Part shown: one piece after another, positions 1 through 10,400 of the stretch
Position numbering within the stretch: the stretch's first letter is position 1
How the letters are laid out: every line of letters starts with the position of its first letter
Origin: Thalassotalea_B piscium_A
GTDB taxonomy: Bacteria > Pseudomonadota > Gammaproteobacteria > Enterobacterales > Alteromonadaceae
NCBI GenBank assembly: GCA_049347715.1
Contig: CP186339.1
Location: forward strand, 2,046,001-2,110,000
Direction: 5' to 3'
DNA length: 64,000 bases
Notes under the pieces: model-generated
What the model saw: only the letters and a program-made list of their open reading frames with translations
Databases searched by the model: none
Told to the model about the DNA's origin: nothing
Translations under genes and position numbers: made by a program

Positions 1-1
1 T

Positions 2-1234
2 GATTACTATGTCCCCCATTTAGCCCAGGCGCCAATGGAACCACCTTGTGCTACCGCAATGTATTACAAAGATCATGTAGACGTGTGGGCTGCAACGCAA
101 AACCCACAAGCAGATATGACGACCGTTGCTGCAATGGTTGGCATGCCAAAAGAACAAATTAACGTTCACGTTACTATGTTAGGTGGCGGTTTTGGGCGAA
201 AATCTAAGCCTGATTTCTCTGCCGAGGCAGCTTACATTTCAATGAAAACAGGTAAGCCAATTCGTGTTCAATGGACTCGTGAAGACGATATACAACATGG
301 TTTCTACCATGCAGTGTCAGCTCAACATATTGAAGCGTCGTTAGACAAAAATGGTGCCATAGAAGCGTATTTGCACCGTACTGCGTTTTCGCCTATTGCA
401 TCTACCTTTCAAGAGGGGGCTACCTCTCCCGCTGCTTTTGAGTTAGGTTTAGGCTTTACTGATAACCCAATTAATACACCTAACATGAAGTTAGAAAATG
501 GTGAAGCTCCTGCCAAAGCTCGAATTGGTTGGATGCGTTCGGTATCTAATATTTTTCATGCCTTTGCTATTCAGTCTTTTATTGCTGAAGCGGCACATAA
601 AGCAGGACGTGATCAAAAAGACTATTTGTTAGAAACCATAGGACCAGATCGTATTGTTGATGTAACAGAGGAAAATGCCGAATACGGTAACTACGGCGGT
701 GATAAAGCGGTTTATCCGTTAGATATTGGTCGACTGCGTAATGTTATTAAAAAGGCAGCTGACATGAGTCAATGGGGACGAGAACTCCCTAAAGGTCGCG
801 GTATGGGGATAGCAGCACATAGAAGCTTCTTAACTTATGTCGCTACTGTGGTTGAAGTAGAAGTTTCAGAAAAAGGTGATCTTAAAATTATTAAATCATG
901 GGCGAGTATTGATGCAGGAACAGTAGTAAATACCGATACCGTGAAAAATCAGGTACAAGGTGGTTCTATTTACGGAATTACTGCGGCAATCAGCGATGGC
1001 ATTACTTTCGACAATGGTCGTGTACAACAAAGTAATTTTCACGACTATCGCGTACCTCGTATGAGTGACTCTCCGCTAGAAATAGACGTAGAAATCATTG
1101 AAAGTGATGCAGCGCCTGCGGGTGTTGGTGAGCCAGCTACTCCGGTTTACGCGCCAGCACTATGTAATGCAATATTCGCCGCATGTGGTAAACGCATTAG
1201 ACAGTTGCCGATTGGCGATCAGCTAAAAGCTTAA
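2..1234 (+). CDS. Molybdopterin-binding large subunit of a xanthine dehydrogenase/isoquinoline 1-oxidoreductase-type hydroxylase (5' end outside window)
   Basis: The reading frame is open from base 2 and has no start inside the window, so this is the C-terminal about 410 residues of a larger gene. The visible part opens with AQAPMEPPCATA, then a glycine-rich GGGFGRKSKPDF cofactor loop, and ends with a GVGEPATP motif whose Glu corresponds to the catalytic Glu of molybdenum hydroxylases. The layout fits the IorB-like family, in which a (2Fe-2S)2 small subunit (IorA) passes electrons from hydroxylation of an aldehyde or N-heterocycle. The small subunit would lie upstream, outside the window. The true substrate cannot be told from sequence. 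Two hairpins follow the stop codon, so the operon probably ends here. Confidence 0.88.
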   Translation, partial: DYYVPHLAQAPMEPPCATAMYYKDHVDVWAATQNPQADMTTVAAMVGMPKEQINVHVTMLGGGFGRKSKPDFSAEAAYISMKTGKPIRVQWTREDDIQHGFYHAVSAQHIEASLDKNGAIEAYLHRTAFSPIASTFQEGATSPAAFELGLGFTDNPINTPNMKLENGEAPAKARIGWMRSVSNIFHAFAIQSFIAEAAHKAGRDQKDYLLETIGPDRIVDVTEENAEYGNYGGDKAVYPLDIGRLRNVIKKAADMSQWGRELPKGRGMGIAAHRSFLTYVATVVEVEVSEKGDLKIIKSWASIDAGTVVNTDTVKNQVQGGSIYGITAAISDGITFDNGRVQQSNFHDYRVPRMSDSPLEIDVEIIESDAAPAGVGEPATPVYAPALCNAIFAACGKRIRQLPIGDQLKA

Positions 1235-1246
1235 GCCTTTACTATA

Positions 1247-1285
1247 ACCGCCTACTTATTGATATAAGATACCTAGGCGGTTTAT
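1247..1285 (+). terminator. Hairpin just downstream of the molybdenum hydroxylase gene
   Basis: ACCGCCTA (1247-1254) pairs with TAGGCGGT (1274-1281) across a 19-nt loop and is followed by only a short T-rich stretch. It is a possible weak terminator; a stronger one lies 90 bp further on. Confidence 0.45.
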
Positions 1286-1371
1286 AGGTTTACTTAATAT
1301 AATCTATGAGTACAGTGCTGTTAGTTTAAAATACAACAATTCCTGCCGAGTCATACAGGTACTAATATTAT

Positions 1372-1399
1372 AAAAAACGCTAAATGATTAGCGTTTTTT
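1372..1399. terminator. Bidirectional rho-independent terminator
   Basis: AAAAAACGCTAA pairs perfectly with TTAGCGTTTTTT around the loop ATGA. It has T-runs on both strands and sits between two convergent genes, so it can serve both the hydroxylase operon and the minus-strand oxidoreductase. Confidence 0.85.
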
Positions 1400-1439
1400 A
1401 TATCTATATTTAGATGAATTACTCATTTAATGTTTAGTT

Positions 1440-2498
1440 TCAGCTATTGTCGGCTACATTTAACACTATTTTACCAACATGCTGTTTTTCTTGGAAAACT
1501 TGTTGTGCTTTATATATCTCTTTCAATGGAAAGGTAAGAGCAACGAGAGGTTTAATTTTTTGTTGTTCTATACACTTGATCAAGTTTTGAAATACTTCAG
1601 GTTCAAGCTCGGTACAGCCATAAAAGCTTAAATCTTTTAAATATAACGTTCTAATATCCAATTCAACCAAAGCACCACCAATTGCACCTGACACAGCGTA
1701 ACGTCCATGGGCTTTTAATACATCTATAAATTGAGGCCATTGGCTACCAGCAACAAGGTCAATCACAACATCAATACTACTGTCACCAAGTACATCAACC
1801 AGATTAGACTCTCTGAAAACTACTTCATCAGCACCTAATTCCATCAGTTGATCTTTTTTCGCTGGGCTGGTTAAGCCAATCACATAAGCCCCTCTAGCTT
1901 TAGCTAGTTGAATTGCTGCTGAGCCAACGCCACCAGATGCACCAGTGATCAATACTCTGTCTTTATTGGTAACATTGGTTCGAGTAAGTAGGTTTTCTGC
2001 TGTTGAATATGAGCAAGGAAAAGAAGCTAGTTCTATGTCAGACAGTTCACTGTTGATTGTGTATGCATGGTTAGCAGAAACTACTGTGTATTCTGCAAAT
2101 CCACCATCACATTCCGAGCCTAAATACCAAGAAGGGTTGAGTTTCTGAGCATTAGCCTCACGTAAACAGGGCTCAATTAATACTCTCTCGCCAATACGTT
2201 CTTTACTTACACCGTTACCAATAGCAACGATAGTGCCGCAAACATCTGCGCCTTGGATACGAGGAAACGTTAAAGCATTACCTGACCAACTGGCATCTTT
2301 TTCACTATTATCATTTTTTGAATACCAAGCAATTCTCGTGTTGATGTCAGTGTTGTTAACACCTGCTGCAGCGACACGTATCAGTACTTCATTTTGTTTT
2401 GGAACTGGTACTAAAATATCGTCACGATACTCAAGTACTTCAGAACCCCCATGCCCTGTAAGTTGTATACCTTTCATGGTTTTAGGTATTTTAAACAT
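1440..2498 (-). CDS. Medium-chain dehydrogenase/reductase (alcohol dehydrogenase/quinone reductase family)
   Basis: The 352-residue protein has an N-terminal GroES-like domain (VLIRVAAAGVNNTD, then GADVCGTIVAIGNGV) and a Rossmann domain with GASGGVGSAAIQLAKARGA, the NAD(P)-binding loop of MDR enzymes. The usual catalytic zinc Cys/His pair of classical alcohol dehydrogenases is not obvious, which points towards the quinone-reductase-like branch. It is likely a cytosolic NADPH-dependent reductase of electrophilic carbonyls or quinones, but the substrate is unknown. The start lies 4 bp after the stop of the upstream TetR gene, so the two form one transcription unit and the enzyme is probably the regulator's target. 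Confidence 0.85.
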   Translation of the reverse strand: MFKIPKTMKGIQLTGHGGSEVLEYRDDILVPVPKQNEVLIRVAAAGVNNTDINTRIAWYSKNDNSEKDASWSGNALTFPRIQGADVCGTIVAIGNGVSKERIGERVLIEPCLREANAQKLNPSWYLGSECDGGFAEYTVVSANHAYTINSELSDIELASFPCSYSTAENLLTRTNVTNKDRVLITGASGGVGSAAIQLAKARGAYVIGLTSPAKKDQLMELGADEVVFRESNLVDVLGDSSIDVVIDLVAGSQWPQFIDVLKAHGRYAVSGAIGGALVELDIRTLYLKDLSFYGCTELEPEVFQNLIKCIEQQKIKPLVALTFPLKEIYKAQQVFQEKQHVGKIVLNVADNS

Positions 2499-2502
2499 TA
2501 TT

Positions 2503-3015
2503 TTATGAACTCCATAATTGTTTGATAATTTTTTGAGCGGATTCTACCGATGCTTTACCTATAATAGGCCATACACTTGATACACTTTCATGGAGCAAAA
2601 AAAGCTCTGTAGACAGATCTTCTCTCTGGCTAACTTGATCTAAGAGATCGCGTACCTCTTTTTTATGCCGTTTAATGGTTTCTTTCATACTGAGATCATC
2701 AGGAAAGGCAGCGATAGCATTGAGAGACAAGCAGCCGTTAGGCGCAAATTCAGCCATCCATTGATCAAGTTTCTCAAAAATATGGAGCAGGCCTTCAATA
2801 CCGGTTGCTTGTGACTCGTTCAACAAGAATTCAATATATCGTTTATGACGATACTCTAAAGCTGCAATGGTCATGGCTGTTTTTGACGGATAATGCTTAT
2901 AAAGGGTTCGTAAACTTACATTACAAGCAGATTTAAGTTGGGAAACACTTGATTGGGCAAATCCGTATTGGCTAAAAGCCTGTTCTAGATTAGCCGCAAT
3001 TTTTTCTTTAAGCAT
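2503..3015 (-). CDS. TetR-family transcriptional repressor
   Basis: This is a 170-residue protein. Residues about 5-50 form the TetR helix-turn-helix (FSQYGFAQSSVSQLKSACNV then SLRTLYKHYPSKTAMTIAAL), with the family's typical LY-x-H-Y/F-x-x-K recognition helix end. The remaining 120 residues are a divergent ligand-binding domain. It is the first gene of a two-gene unit with the MDR oxidoreductase downstream. The upstream DNA holds a strong palindromic array 13 bp before the start codon, which suggests autorepression relieved by a small molecule that the oxidoreductase may transform. The inducer cannot be predicted. Confidence 0.88.
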   Translation of the reverse strand: MLKEKIAANLEQAFSQYGFAQSSVSQLKSACNVSLRTLYKHYPSKTAMTIAALEYRHKRYIEFLLNESQATGIEGLLHIFEKLDQWMAEFAPNGCLSLNAIAAFPDDLSMKETIKRHKKEVRDLLDQVSQREDLSTELFLLHESVSSVWPIIGKASVESAQKIIKQLWSS

Positions 3016-3027
3016 ATATTAATCTAA

Positions 3028-3070
3028 GGTAGAGTGTTTGTTCTACCTAATGGTAGAACAAGTATTCTAC
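3028..3070. promoter_or_regulatory. TetR operator: perfect palindrome inside a four-half-site array
   Basis: TTGTTCTACC (3038-3047) and GGTAGAACAA (3052-3061) form a perfect 10-bp-arm palindrome with spacer TAAT. Extra half-sites GGTAGA (3028-3033) and TTCTAC (3065-3070) flank it, making alternating GGTAGA/TCTACC sites. It lies 13-55 bp upstream of the tetR start. Assignment to this repressor is by position. Confidence 0.8.
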
Positions 3071-3354
3071 TTGTGTCAACGCATTAATTAAAACGTTGGC
3101 AATAGTTCGCTTGAGTCATATGTATTAAAGCTTGCTAATTATAGTCGCTATTAGCGATAACTTGTCTGAATACATCTAATATATGAATCCTTTTAATGTT
3201 ACTTTCTAAAGATTGAGAGTAGCCATCGTTGGCGAGCTTGTTGATGGAATAATTAACTTTTCTAATCAATGTTCAAGTAAAAATAAGATTGCTGAATAAT
3301 ATATTTAATCAACGTATAATTAAGGCATATTATTAAAGTTAGCTAAGAACAAAC

Positions 3355-5004
3355 ATGTCAGAGCAAAAGCACCAACATTCTATTTCATCTATTAAACTGT
3401 CTGAAAATATTTCAACACTGCCGATTGATCTTGATTCAATACAAAACACAGCAGATATTAGCCAGCCAAAAAAACATGAAATAAATAAAGATTCACCTAA
3501 AATTGTGCTTGCTACCTTAAACGCGCGGTATTTTCATACTAGTTTCGGTTTACGCTATCTTTACGCTAATTTGCAAGAATTACAGGAATTTTGTGAAATT
3601 CAAGAATTTGTTATACAAACCCGTGCTATTGACATTGTTGAACAAATATTAGCCACTAAACCTGATATTGTTGGTTTTGGTGTTTACATCTGGAACATTG
3701 TTGAAACCACTGATGTGGTTAATTTGTTAAAAGTTATCGCTCCAGAAATCAAGGTTATTTTAGGTGGCCCAGAAGTCAGTTATGAAACTGAGCAACAAGC
3801 CATAGTAAAGTGTGCTGATTATGTTTTAACAGGACCGGCAGATTTAAGTTTTTACCAGTTATGTAAAGACATTATCAATCAAACACCACCAGATAAAAAA
3901 ATCGTTCGCTCTCAGCCAGTTGAGTTAAAAGATTTAGCATCACCTTATCAGTATTATACGGATGAAGATTTAACTCATCGTTTACTTTACGTTGAAGCTT
4001 CGCGTGGTTGTCCGTTTAAGTGTGAATTTTGTTTATCGTCTCTTGATAAAACATCAGTGCCATTTGAAATAGATCAGTTTTTGGAACAAATGGAAATTTT
4101 GTATCAACGTGGCGCACGTAATTTCAAATTCATTGATAGAACGTTTAATTTAAACATTAATACAACTATACAAATTATGCAGTTCTTCTTAGATAGGATG
4201 ACAGACGATCTCTATTTACATTTTGAAGTGGTGCCCGATCACTTACCTAGAAAACTAAAAGAATTATTAGCCCAATTTCCTGAGGGAAGTTTACAATTTG
4301 AAATAGGCATTCAAACCTTTAATACCGAAGTGCAAAAGAATATTAGTCGTAAACAAAATAATGCTAAGTCGAAAGACAATTTAATTTGGTTAAAAGATAA
4401 TACTCATGCGCATATTCATGCAGATTTGATTTTTGGTTTACCTGGTGAAACCTATAACAGTTTTAAAGACAGCTTTAATCAGCTTTACCACTGTAGACCT
4501 CATGAAATTCAAATGGGTATTTTGAAACGTCTAAAAGGTAGCCCAATCATTAGGCATACTCAAGCGTTTGATTTGCGTTTTAATCCATTACCACCGTTTA
4601 ATATATTAAGTACTGACCGAGTAGACTTTACTACCATGCAACGTATTAATCGCTTTGCTCGTTACTGGGACATGATTGGTAACTCAGGGCGATTTAAGTA
4701 TGCCTTGCCGCATATCTTATCTGATAAACCCTTTGATGATTTTATGGCTATTACCGAGTGGATATATAATAAAACAGGGCAGACTCATAAAATCAACTTG
4801 AAAAAACTCTTTGAGCTTGTTTCACAAGCCGTAGAAGCAATATTTCCTGAAAAACATAAATTAGTTATTGAACAGTTAGCCCTTGATTATGAAGCTTCAC
4901 AATTAAAAGCTGTGTTTAATACCTTGCAACTTTATGCGATGCCACAAGTAGAATTAGTCAGTAAGAATAGGGCATTACAACGTCAACAACGTCATATGAG
5001 TTAA
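3355..5004 (+). CDS. B12-binding-domain radical SAM protein
   Basis: The 549-residue protein has a variable N-terminal tail (about 45 residues), then a cobalamin-binding-like Rossmann domain (VGFGVYIWNIVE, then VILGGPEVSYE, residues about 95-145). A radical SAM core follows with ASRGCPFKCEFC, the CxxxCxxC that binds the 4Fe-4S cluster (about residues 217-229). The C-terminal segment after about residue 400 (RVDFTTMQRINRFARYWDMI) resembles the DUF4080 tail of this COG1032-type family. Such proteins use SAM and often cobalamin for methyl transfer or other radical chemistry; the substrate is unknown. It stands alone, and a TATAAT-like -10 at 3315-3320 could be its promoter. The ATG at 3355 is the only good upstream start. 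Confidence 0.88.
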   Translation: MSEQKHQHSISSIKLSENISTLPIDLDSIQNTADISQPKKHEINKDSPKIVLATLNARYFHTSFGLRYLYANLQELQEFCEIQEFVIQTRAIDIVEQILATKPDIVGFGVYIWNIVETTDVVNLLKVIAPEIKVILGGPEVSYETEQQAIVKCADYVLTGPADLSFYQLCKDIINQTPPDKKIVRSQPVELKDLASPYQYYTDEDLTHRLLYVEASRGCPFKCEFCLSSLDKTSVPFEIDQFLEQMEILYQRGARNFKFIDRTFNLNINTTIQIMQFFLDRMTDDLYLHFEVVPDHLPRKLKELLAQFPEGSLQFEIGIQTFNTEVQKNISRKQNNAKSKDNLIWLKDNTHAHIHADLIFGLPGETYNSFKDSFNQLYHCRPHEIQMGILKRLKGSPIIRHTQAFDLRFNPLPPFNILSTDRVDFTTMQRINRFARYWDMIGNSGRFKYALPHILSDKPFDDFMAITEWIYNKTGQTHKINLKKLFELVSQAVEAIFPEKHKLVIEQLALDYEASQLKAVFNTLQLYAMPQVELVSKNRALQRQQRHMS

Positions 5005-5334
5005 ACCTCCATGCATTCGTATACACTTCGATTTATACTGAAATTACAAGTCGATTTTAATACGTAAAAATAAGCTTTTTATCCAAGATATAAGTAAGTA
5101 ACCAGTGTTTTTGACATTTTTCAAATGTTTTGCTTTTTAGCGCAAGTGAGCATTGATAAATATAATCCAATAAATAGCAGGTTATGTGACAAAGCAACAT
5201 ATATTACTCATAAAACAATGTGTTATATTGTTGCCTTACCTATTCTGTCTATTTAGATAGTTACATAACGTGCTAATTTTTAGAGATTACTCCATTTTAC
5301 TTACCTTGTGTAAATGGACAGTTTATTATTTAAG
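5005..5334. other. Intergenic gap between convergent genes
   Basis: No coding capacity or RNA gene is seen. TCCATTTTAC (5291-5300) and GTAAATGGA (5310-5318) form a bulged hairpin near the 3' end of the minus-strand peptidase gene and might act as a weak terminator, although no clear T-run follows. Confidence 0.4.
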
Positions 5335-7431
5335 TTATGTCTGAAGTAGTGAGAGAAAAAAGCTCATTTCCAAGGCTTTTTCTTCTAAACTTTTAAATCG
5401 TCCGGAAGCGCCACCATGGCCTGCGTCCATATCAGTTTTAAATACCAATAAATTATTATCTGTTTTAAATTCTCTAAGTTTAGCTACCCACTTCATGGGT
5501 TCAAAGTATTGCACTTGTGAGTCATGCAACCCCGTAGTAACCAGTATGTTAGGGTAGTGATGATCGGTTATATTATCTATTGGGGAGTATGATAAAATTG
5601 TTTGGTAAGCTTGTGCTTGGTTCGGATTTCCCCATTCGTCATATTCATTCGTGGTCAAGGGTATGGTTTCGTCTAGCATAGTTGTTAATACGTCTACAAA
5701 TGGAACATGTGCGCCTATGCCTAGATATAGTTCGGGTGCTTGATTGGCTATTACGCCCATTAATAAACCCCCGGCACTACCTCCTGAGGCGAATATTTTA
5801 TCTTTTGCGCCATACCCTTGGGCTACTAACGCTTTGGTAACATCAATAAAATCGTTAAATGTATTTTGTTTATGATCCATTTTACCATTTTCATACCATG
5901 CTCTACCTAACATTTCTGAACCACGAACATGAGCGATCACGTAAACAAAACCTCGGTCAAGTAAACTGAGTATTTGGCTAGAGAAGTTTGGATCTATTGT
6001 TATGCCATATGCACCATATCCGTATTGTAGTAGCGGATTAGTGCCATCTTGTTTAAAGCAATTGCTACGATACACCAGTGAAACGGGTATTTGCTCGCCA
6101 TCACGGGCGGTAATAAATATCCGCTCTGACTGATAGTCGTCTTTGTTAAAGTCACCTAACACCCGTTGTTGCTTCAGTAACTTGCGTGTGCCTGTAGCTA
6201 AGTCAAATTCAAATAACGACCCAGGTGTAGTTAAACTGGAATAATATAATCGAACCGTCGTGCTTGTTGGTTCAGGATTATCGTCAATACAGGCGAAATA
6301 ACATGGATCATCAAATGATAATGGGTATTGTTGGCCAGCATTGCTGCCATTAATAGTATGAACAATAAAGCGAATTTGTCCCTGTTCCCGTTCAGTAGTA
6401 ATGATGAATTGAGTAAATAGTTCAATTTCTTCTAGTAGAACGTTATTGCGATGAGGAATAATTTCTTGCCAGTTTTCAATAGCGTGAATCTCATCAAGCT
6501 TAGCTTTCATTAATCTAAAGTTTTTAGCGAGGTAATTAGTCACTATATAAAAATAGTCACCTATTTTATCAAGTTGATATTCATGTTGTTCTTGATAAGG
6601 GAACAGGTCGGTAAACTCGCCATCAGGTTCATTTGCGGGTAAAGCCAAATAATGAGTAGATTCGGTAGCGTGTAAACATATATAGAGTTGAGATTCGTCT
6701 CTGCTTTTGCCTAAACTCATATAAAAACTGTGATCATCTTCCTGATATACCAAGATATCATCAGTTTGTGGAGTACCTAATTTATGGCGATACACTTGTG
6801 TACCTAATAACGTATCTAAATCTTTTTTTACATAGAATACGGTTTGATTATCATTAGCCCAAACAATTTGCCCTTCAGTTTCTTCAAGCACGTCAGGTAA
6901 GTAAGTTTCTGTCGATTCACTTAAGTCTTTAAAATAAATGGTGTAGATACGACGACTGTCAGTATCTTCGGATATTGACATTAATTGATCATTAGGACTG
7001 ATGGAAATATCACCTAACTCATAGAAAGTATGGTCTTTAGCGCGGTTATTAACGTCTAATAATAAACTTTTATTGTCACCAGAAGCACTGGTAGCGCGAT
7101 AATAACGAGAATATTCTTCTTCGCCATTTATTTCACTGTTATACCAATAGTCGCCATCTTTAACGGGTACGGTATTATCATCTTTTACTATGCGAGCCTT
7201 AAGCTCTTTAAATAGTGTGTTTTGTAACGGCTTTTGCGTTACAAGCATAGCATCAGCATAATCATTTTCTTTGTTAAGGTGCGCTAATATTTCTTTATCT
7301 GTACGCTGGTCATCACGCATCCAATAATAATTGTCAACACGGGTATGGTGATGCATTTCCATTTGGTGAGGGATTTTTTTTGCGATTGGCGGCGCAATAT
7401 TATTGTTTGATGGGGTAACAGGTGGTGGCAC
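5335..7431 (-). CDS. ptrB: Oligopeptidase B (S9A serine peptidase)
   Basis: At 698 residues this has the normal length for PtrB. The N-terminal two thirds form the beta-propeller that limits access to small peptides (start HHTRVDNYYWMRDDQRTDKE). The C-terminal alpha/beta-hydrolase domain has the nucleophile in SGGSAGGLLMG (about residue 550), a catalytic Asp in GLHDSQVQYFEP and the His in DAGHGGASGRF. The enzyme cleaves short peptides after Arg or Lys in the cytoplasm. No signal peptide is seen. It lies 62 bp downstream of the propeller-GGDEF gene on the same strand and may be cotranscribed with it, although no functional link is evident. Confidence 0.95.
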   Translation of the reverse strand: MPPPVTPSNNNIAPPIAKKIPHQMEMHHHTRVDNYYWMRDDQRTDKEILAHLNKENDYADAMLVTQKPLQNTLFKELKARIVKDDNTVPVKDGDYWYNSEINGEEEYSRYYRATSASGDNKSLLLDVNNRAKDHTFYELGDISISPNDQLMSISEDTDSRRIYTIYFKDLSESTETYLPDVLEETEGQIVWANDNQTVFYVKKDLDTLLGTQVYRHKLGTPQTDDILVYQEDDHSFYMSLGKSRDESQLYICLHATESTHYLALPANEPDGEFTDLFPYQEQHEYQLDKIGDYFYIVTNYLAKNFRLMKAKLDEIHAIENWQEIIPHRNNVLLEEIELFTQFIITTEREQGQIRFIVHTINGSNAGQQYPLSFDDPCYFACIDDNPEPTSTTVRLYYSSLTTPGSLFEFDLATGTRKLLKQQRVLGDFNKDDYQSERIFITARDGEQIPVSLVYRSNCFKQDGTNPLLQYGYGAYGITIDPNFSSQILSLLDRGFVYVIAHVRGSEMLGRAWYENGKMDHKQNTFNDFIDVTKALVAQGYGAKDKIFASGGSAGGLLMGVIANQAPELYLGIGAHVPFVDVLTTMLDETIPLTTNEYDEWGNPNQAQAYQTILSYSPIDNITDHHYPNILVTTGLHDSQVQYFEPMKWVAKLREFKTDNNLLVFKTDMDAGHGGASGRFKSLEEKALEMSFFLSLLQT

Positions 7432-7493
7432 TATGTGCTCCTATAGAAAAATATTTTATGTGAATTTAATTACTTAATAGTATTCAATTTGGG

Positions 7494-10400
7494 TTATGTC
7501 TTTGGCAATAACTCTTGCCATGTGGCATTCACTTTTGATTGTTCAATATTACTGATTAAATTCATCATAGGTAATTGTAAGTTGAGTAAATCAATAGAGG
7601 TGTTATTTGTAGAATAAGAGGTTTTCAAGGAAATACCAACCCATGCATCTCTACTTGCATATTTTGCGATATACAATGCTTTATCGGCAATATTAATACT
7701 GTCTGACCAAGATAATGCTTTTGGATTATGACAACAAAAGGGGAAAGGCGCAAAACCCACAGAACAAGTTAAGCTGAGCTTAGTGTCGGCATTGATAGTA
7801 AAAGGCGTATTTTTAATTTGCTGACAGATACGCTGAGCGAACTTGTCTGCTAAATCACGCGACGTTTCTCTAACAACGATAAGAAATTCTTCACCTCCCC
7901 AACGTACTAAATAGTCACTTTCACGTGCTAAGGCTTTAAGGCGATGAGTGATTTCTATTAAAATACTATCACCTGCTTGATGGCCATATTGGTCGTTGAC
8001 TCTTTTAAAGTGATCAATATCGATTAAGAAGAAGGTTAAATCCGCACCTTCTATACTCGATACATCAGGGGCTAAATTATGATATCGACGATAAGATATT
8101 GCTGCTTCTGTTGGCATATTGAGATCTAAAAAGCGTCGATTATTAATTCCCGTTAAGGGGTCCGTTACACTCACTTTTTCTAGTGCTATTGTTTTTTCTT
8201 CTAATGCCTTAGTGGTTAGTTCTAAAGATTTAGTCCGTTGTTTTACTTGCGCTTCAAGCACTAATTGATGCTTCTGTAGTCTTATGGTTCTATATCGGAT
8301 GATAAGTATCACGAATAGGATCAGCAAAATAACAAAAATGCATTTAGCGAGAAGCGTTTGATACCAGAAAGGTAACACCTTTAAGTGTAATTGATGCGTT
8401 TGGCTATTCCACTGGCCTACAGCATTGGAATTTTGAATCTCAAGTTGATAATCACCTACGGGTAGCGTGGTGAAAGTAGCATTAGGGTGTTCATTATTGC
8501 TTATAGTCCATTCATTGCTTAACCCAAGTAAGCGATACCTATATTTAATTGCACTTAAATTAATATAATCAAGCGTAGTGAATTCAATATTTACTCGGTT
8601 GTTATTAGCTGGTATAGACAGCATTTGTACATTCTTTTGTGCCATCATAGGATTGGTATATTGTAGTTCACCTATGGTGCTATTAATGATCACAACAGGC
8701 GAGAATGACTCTACAGCTTGCCATTTGCTAGGGTCAATAATAGTTAATCCACCTTTACCACCAAAGATAATTTCATCTGTTGATGTTTGAATGACCGCCT
8801 TACGATAATACGGGGCGAGTAATGCTCCTTCTGATACTAAAAGCGGGGTTATTGAAAGATCACTAGTATCGATAACATCAATACCCGTGATGCTACTTAC
8901 CCAAACACGACCGAATTTGTCGGGCTGCATTGCGCGTACTACATTGCTTGAAAGCCCTTGCTTTTCAGTTATCTGGGCAAAGGACGTTGGATGGTTTTTA
9001 TCTTGAGCAACATAAATTCCGCCGCCTTCAGTTGCTACCCATAACCGATCATTTTTGTCATAAAAAAAGGAAGAGACAAAACCGATTTCTGTATGATCGT
9101 TTGTTGCTTGATCTTTAGAGGGAAATTGATAAGTGATCATGCCATTGTGATCAAGCCAATTAAGGCCGTTCCACGTACCAATCAGTAACTCGTTGTTAAG
9201 TGCTTTACCTATTGTAGTAATGCGTAAGTCAGTTAATTTATTTTCAGGTGTATTAATGGCTAATGTCTGTGTGACTTGATTGTTATCCAGCGTAAAACGC
9301 CATAAACCGTCAGTACCGCCAGCCCATAAATGCTGTTGGTCAAGAAAAAGGGCACCTGTGTAACTATGAGTATTACGCGTTTGGGTTTGTAATTGTTGTA
9401 AGCCCGATGAGCCATACTGATAAATGCCCCAATTAGTGCCAATATAACTCTCACCTGAAGGGTGCAATGCAATAGTTTCTACCGCACCACCAGGTAAGGC
9501 GGTCGTTGGTGACTTTTGATCAACGCCTATATGTTTAATAAGCTTGGCCGTAGGGCTGATAATATCAACACCTTTTTCACGATAACCCAGCCATATTCTA
9601 CCTTGATTATCTTCCACAAGAGAATTGACATTAACATCTGTTAAGCCTCGGTGCTTTCCTATATCGCCATAAATGTTTTTAATAGCGGTTTGTTTGGGAT
9701 TATAAAGGCTTAAGCCATCATTAGTTGCCAACCAAGCTAAGCCATTATTTGCAATATAGATTTGCCAAATTTCATCATTAATTAAGCTAGTATTAAGTAA
9801 TCGGTTATGGCGTAATTGTTGAACCGATTGTTTGTTGACGGCTAATTCAATAATTCCTTTCCCATAGGTACCTAACCATATTACACCAGGCGAAACCTCC
9901 GCCATTGAATACAGCCATTCTTCTGTTGAATAAGCCTTTGATACCTGTAAGTGATTATCTATCTTTAAAAGTCCATTACGAGGGGTTGCCACTAATATAT
10001 TGTTATCACTGGTATGTAATAGTGCGGAAATGCGCTGACTTTCAGATAAAAAATCACTTAGATCATAATAAGAAAAGTGACTATCTTGATCGGTTTTATA
10101 AAATAAGCCTTGGCTTGTACCAATCCAAGTAGTGTCGTTTTCAGTGTTAATAATACTAAAAATACGTAAGTCAGGACTGTCACTCGCTATTTGATTGAGA
10201 AACAATTGGCTGGTTAAAGTTGTGGTGTCGAATTTAAATACTCCTAAATCTGAACCAATCCAAAGCATTTCAGTATTTATATTCTTATTTATCGTTAATG
10301 TACTAAGTTTAAATGGCTGTTCAGCAGCTAAGTTAAATAATTTGAATTTTCTTGTGTTGGCATTAAATCGTACTAAGCCTAAATCAGTAGACATCCAGAT

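Noticed and set aside
8578..8790. Plus-strand ORFs inside the propeller-GGDEF gene (for example 8578-8790, 10195-10554)
   Set aside because: They are antisense shadows of a strongly supported 1075-residue gene.
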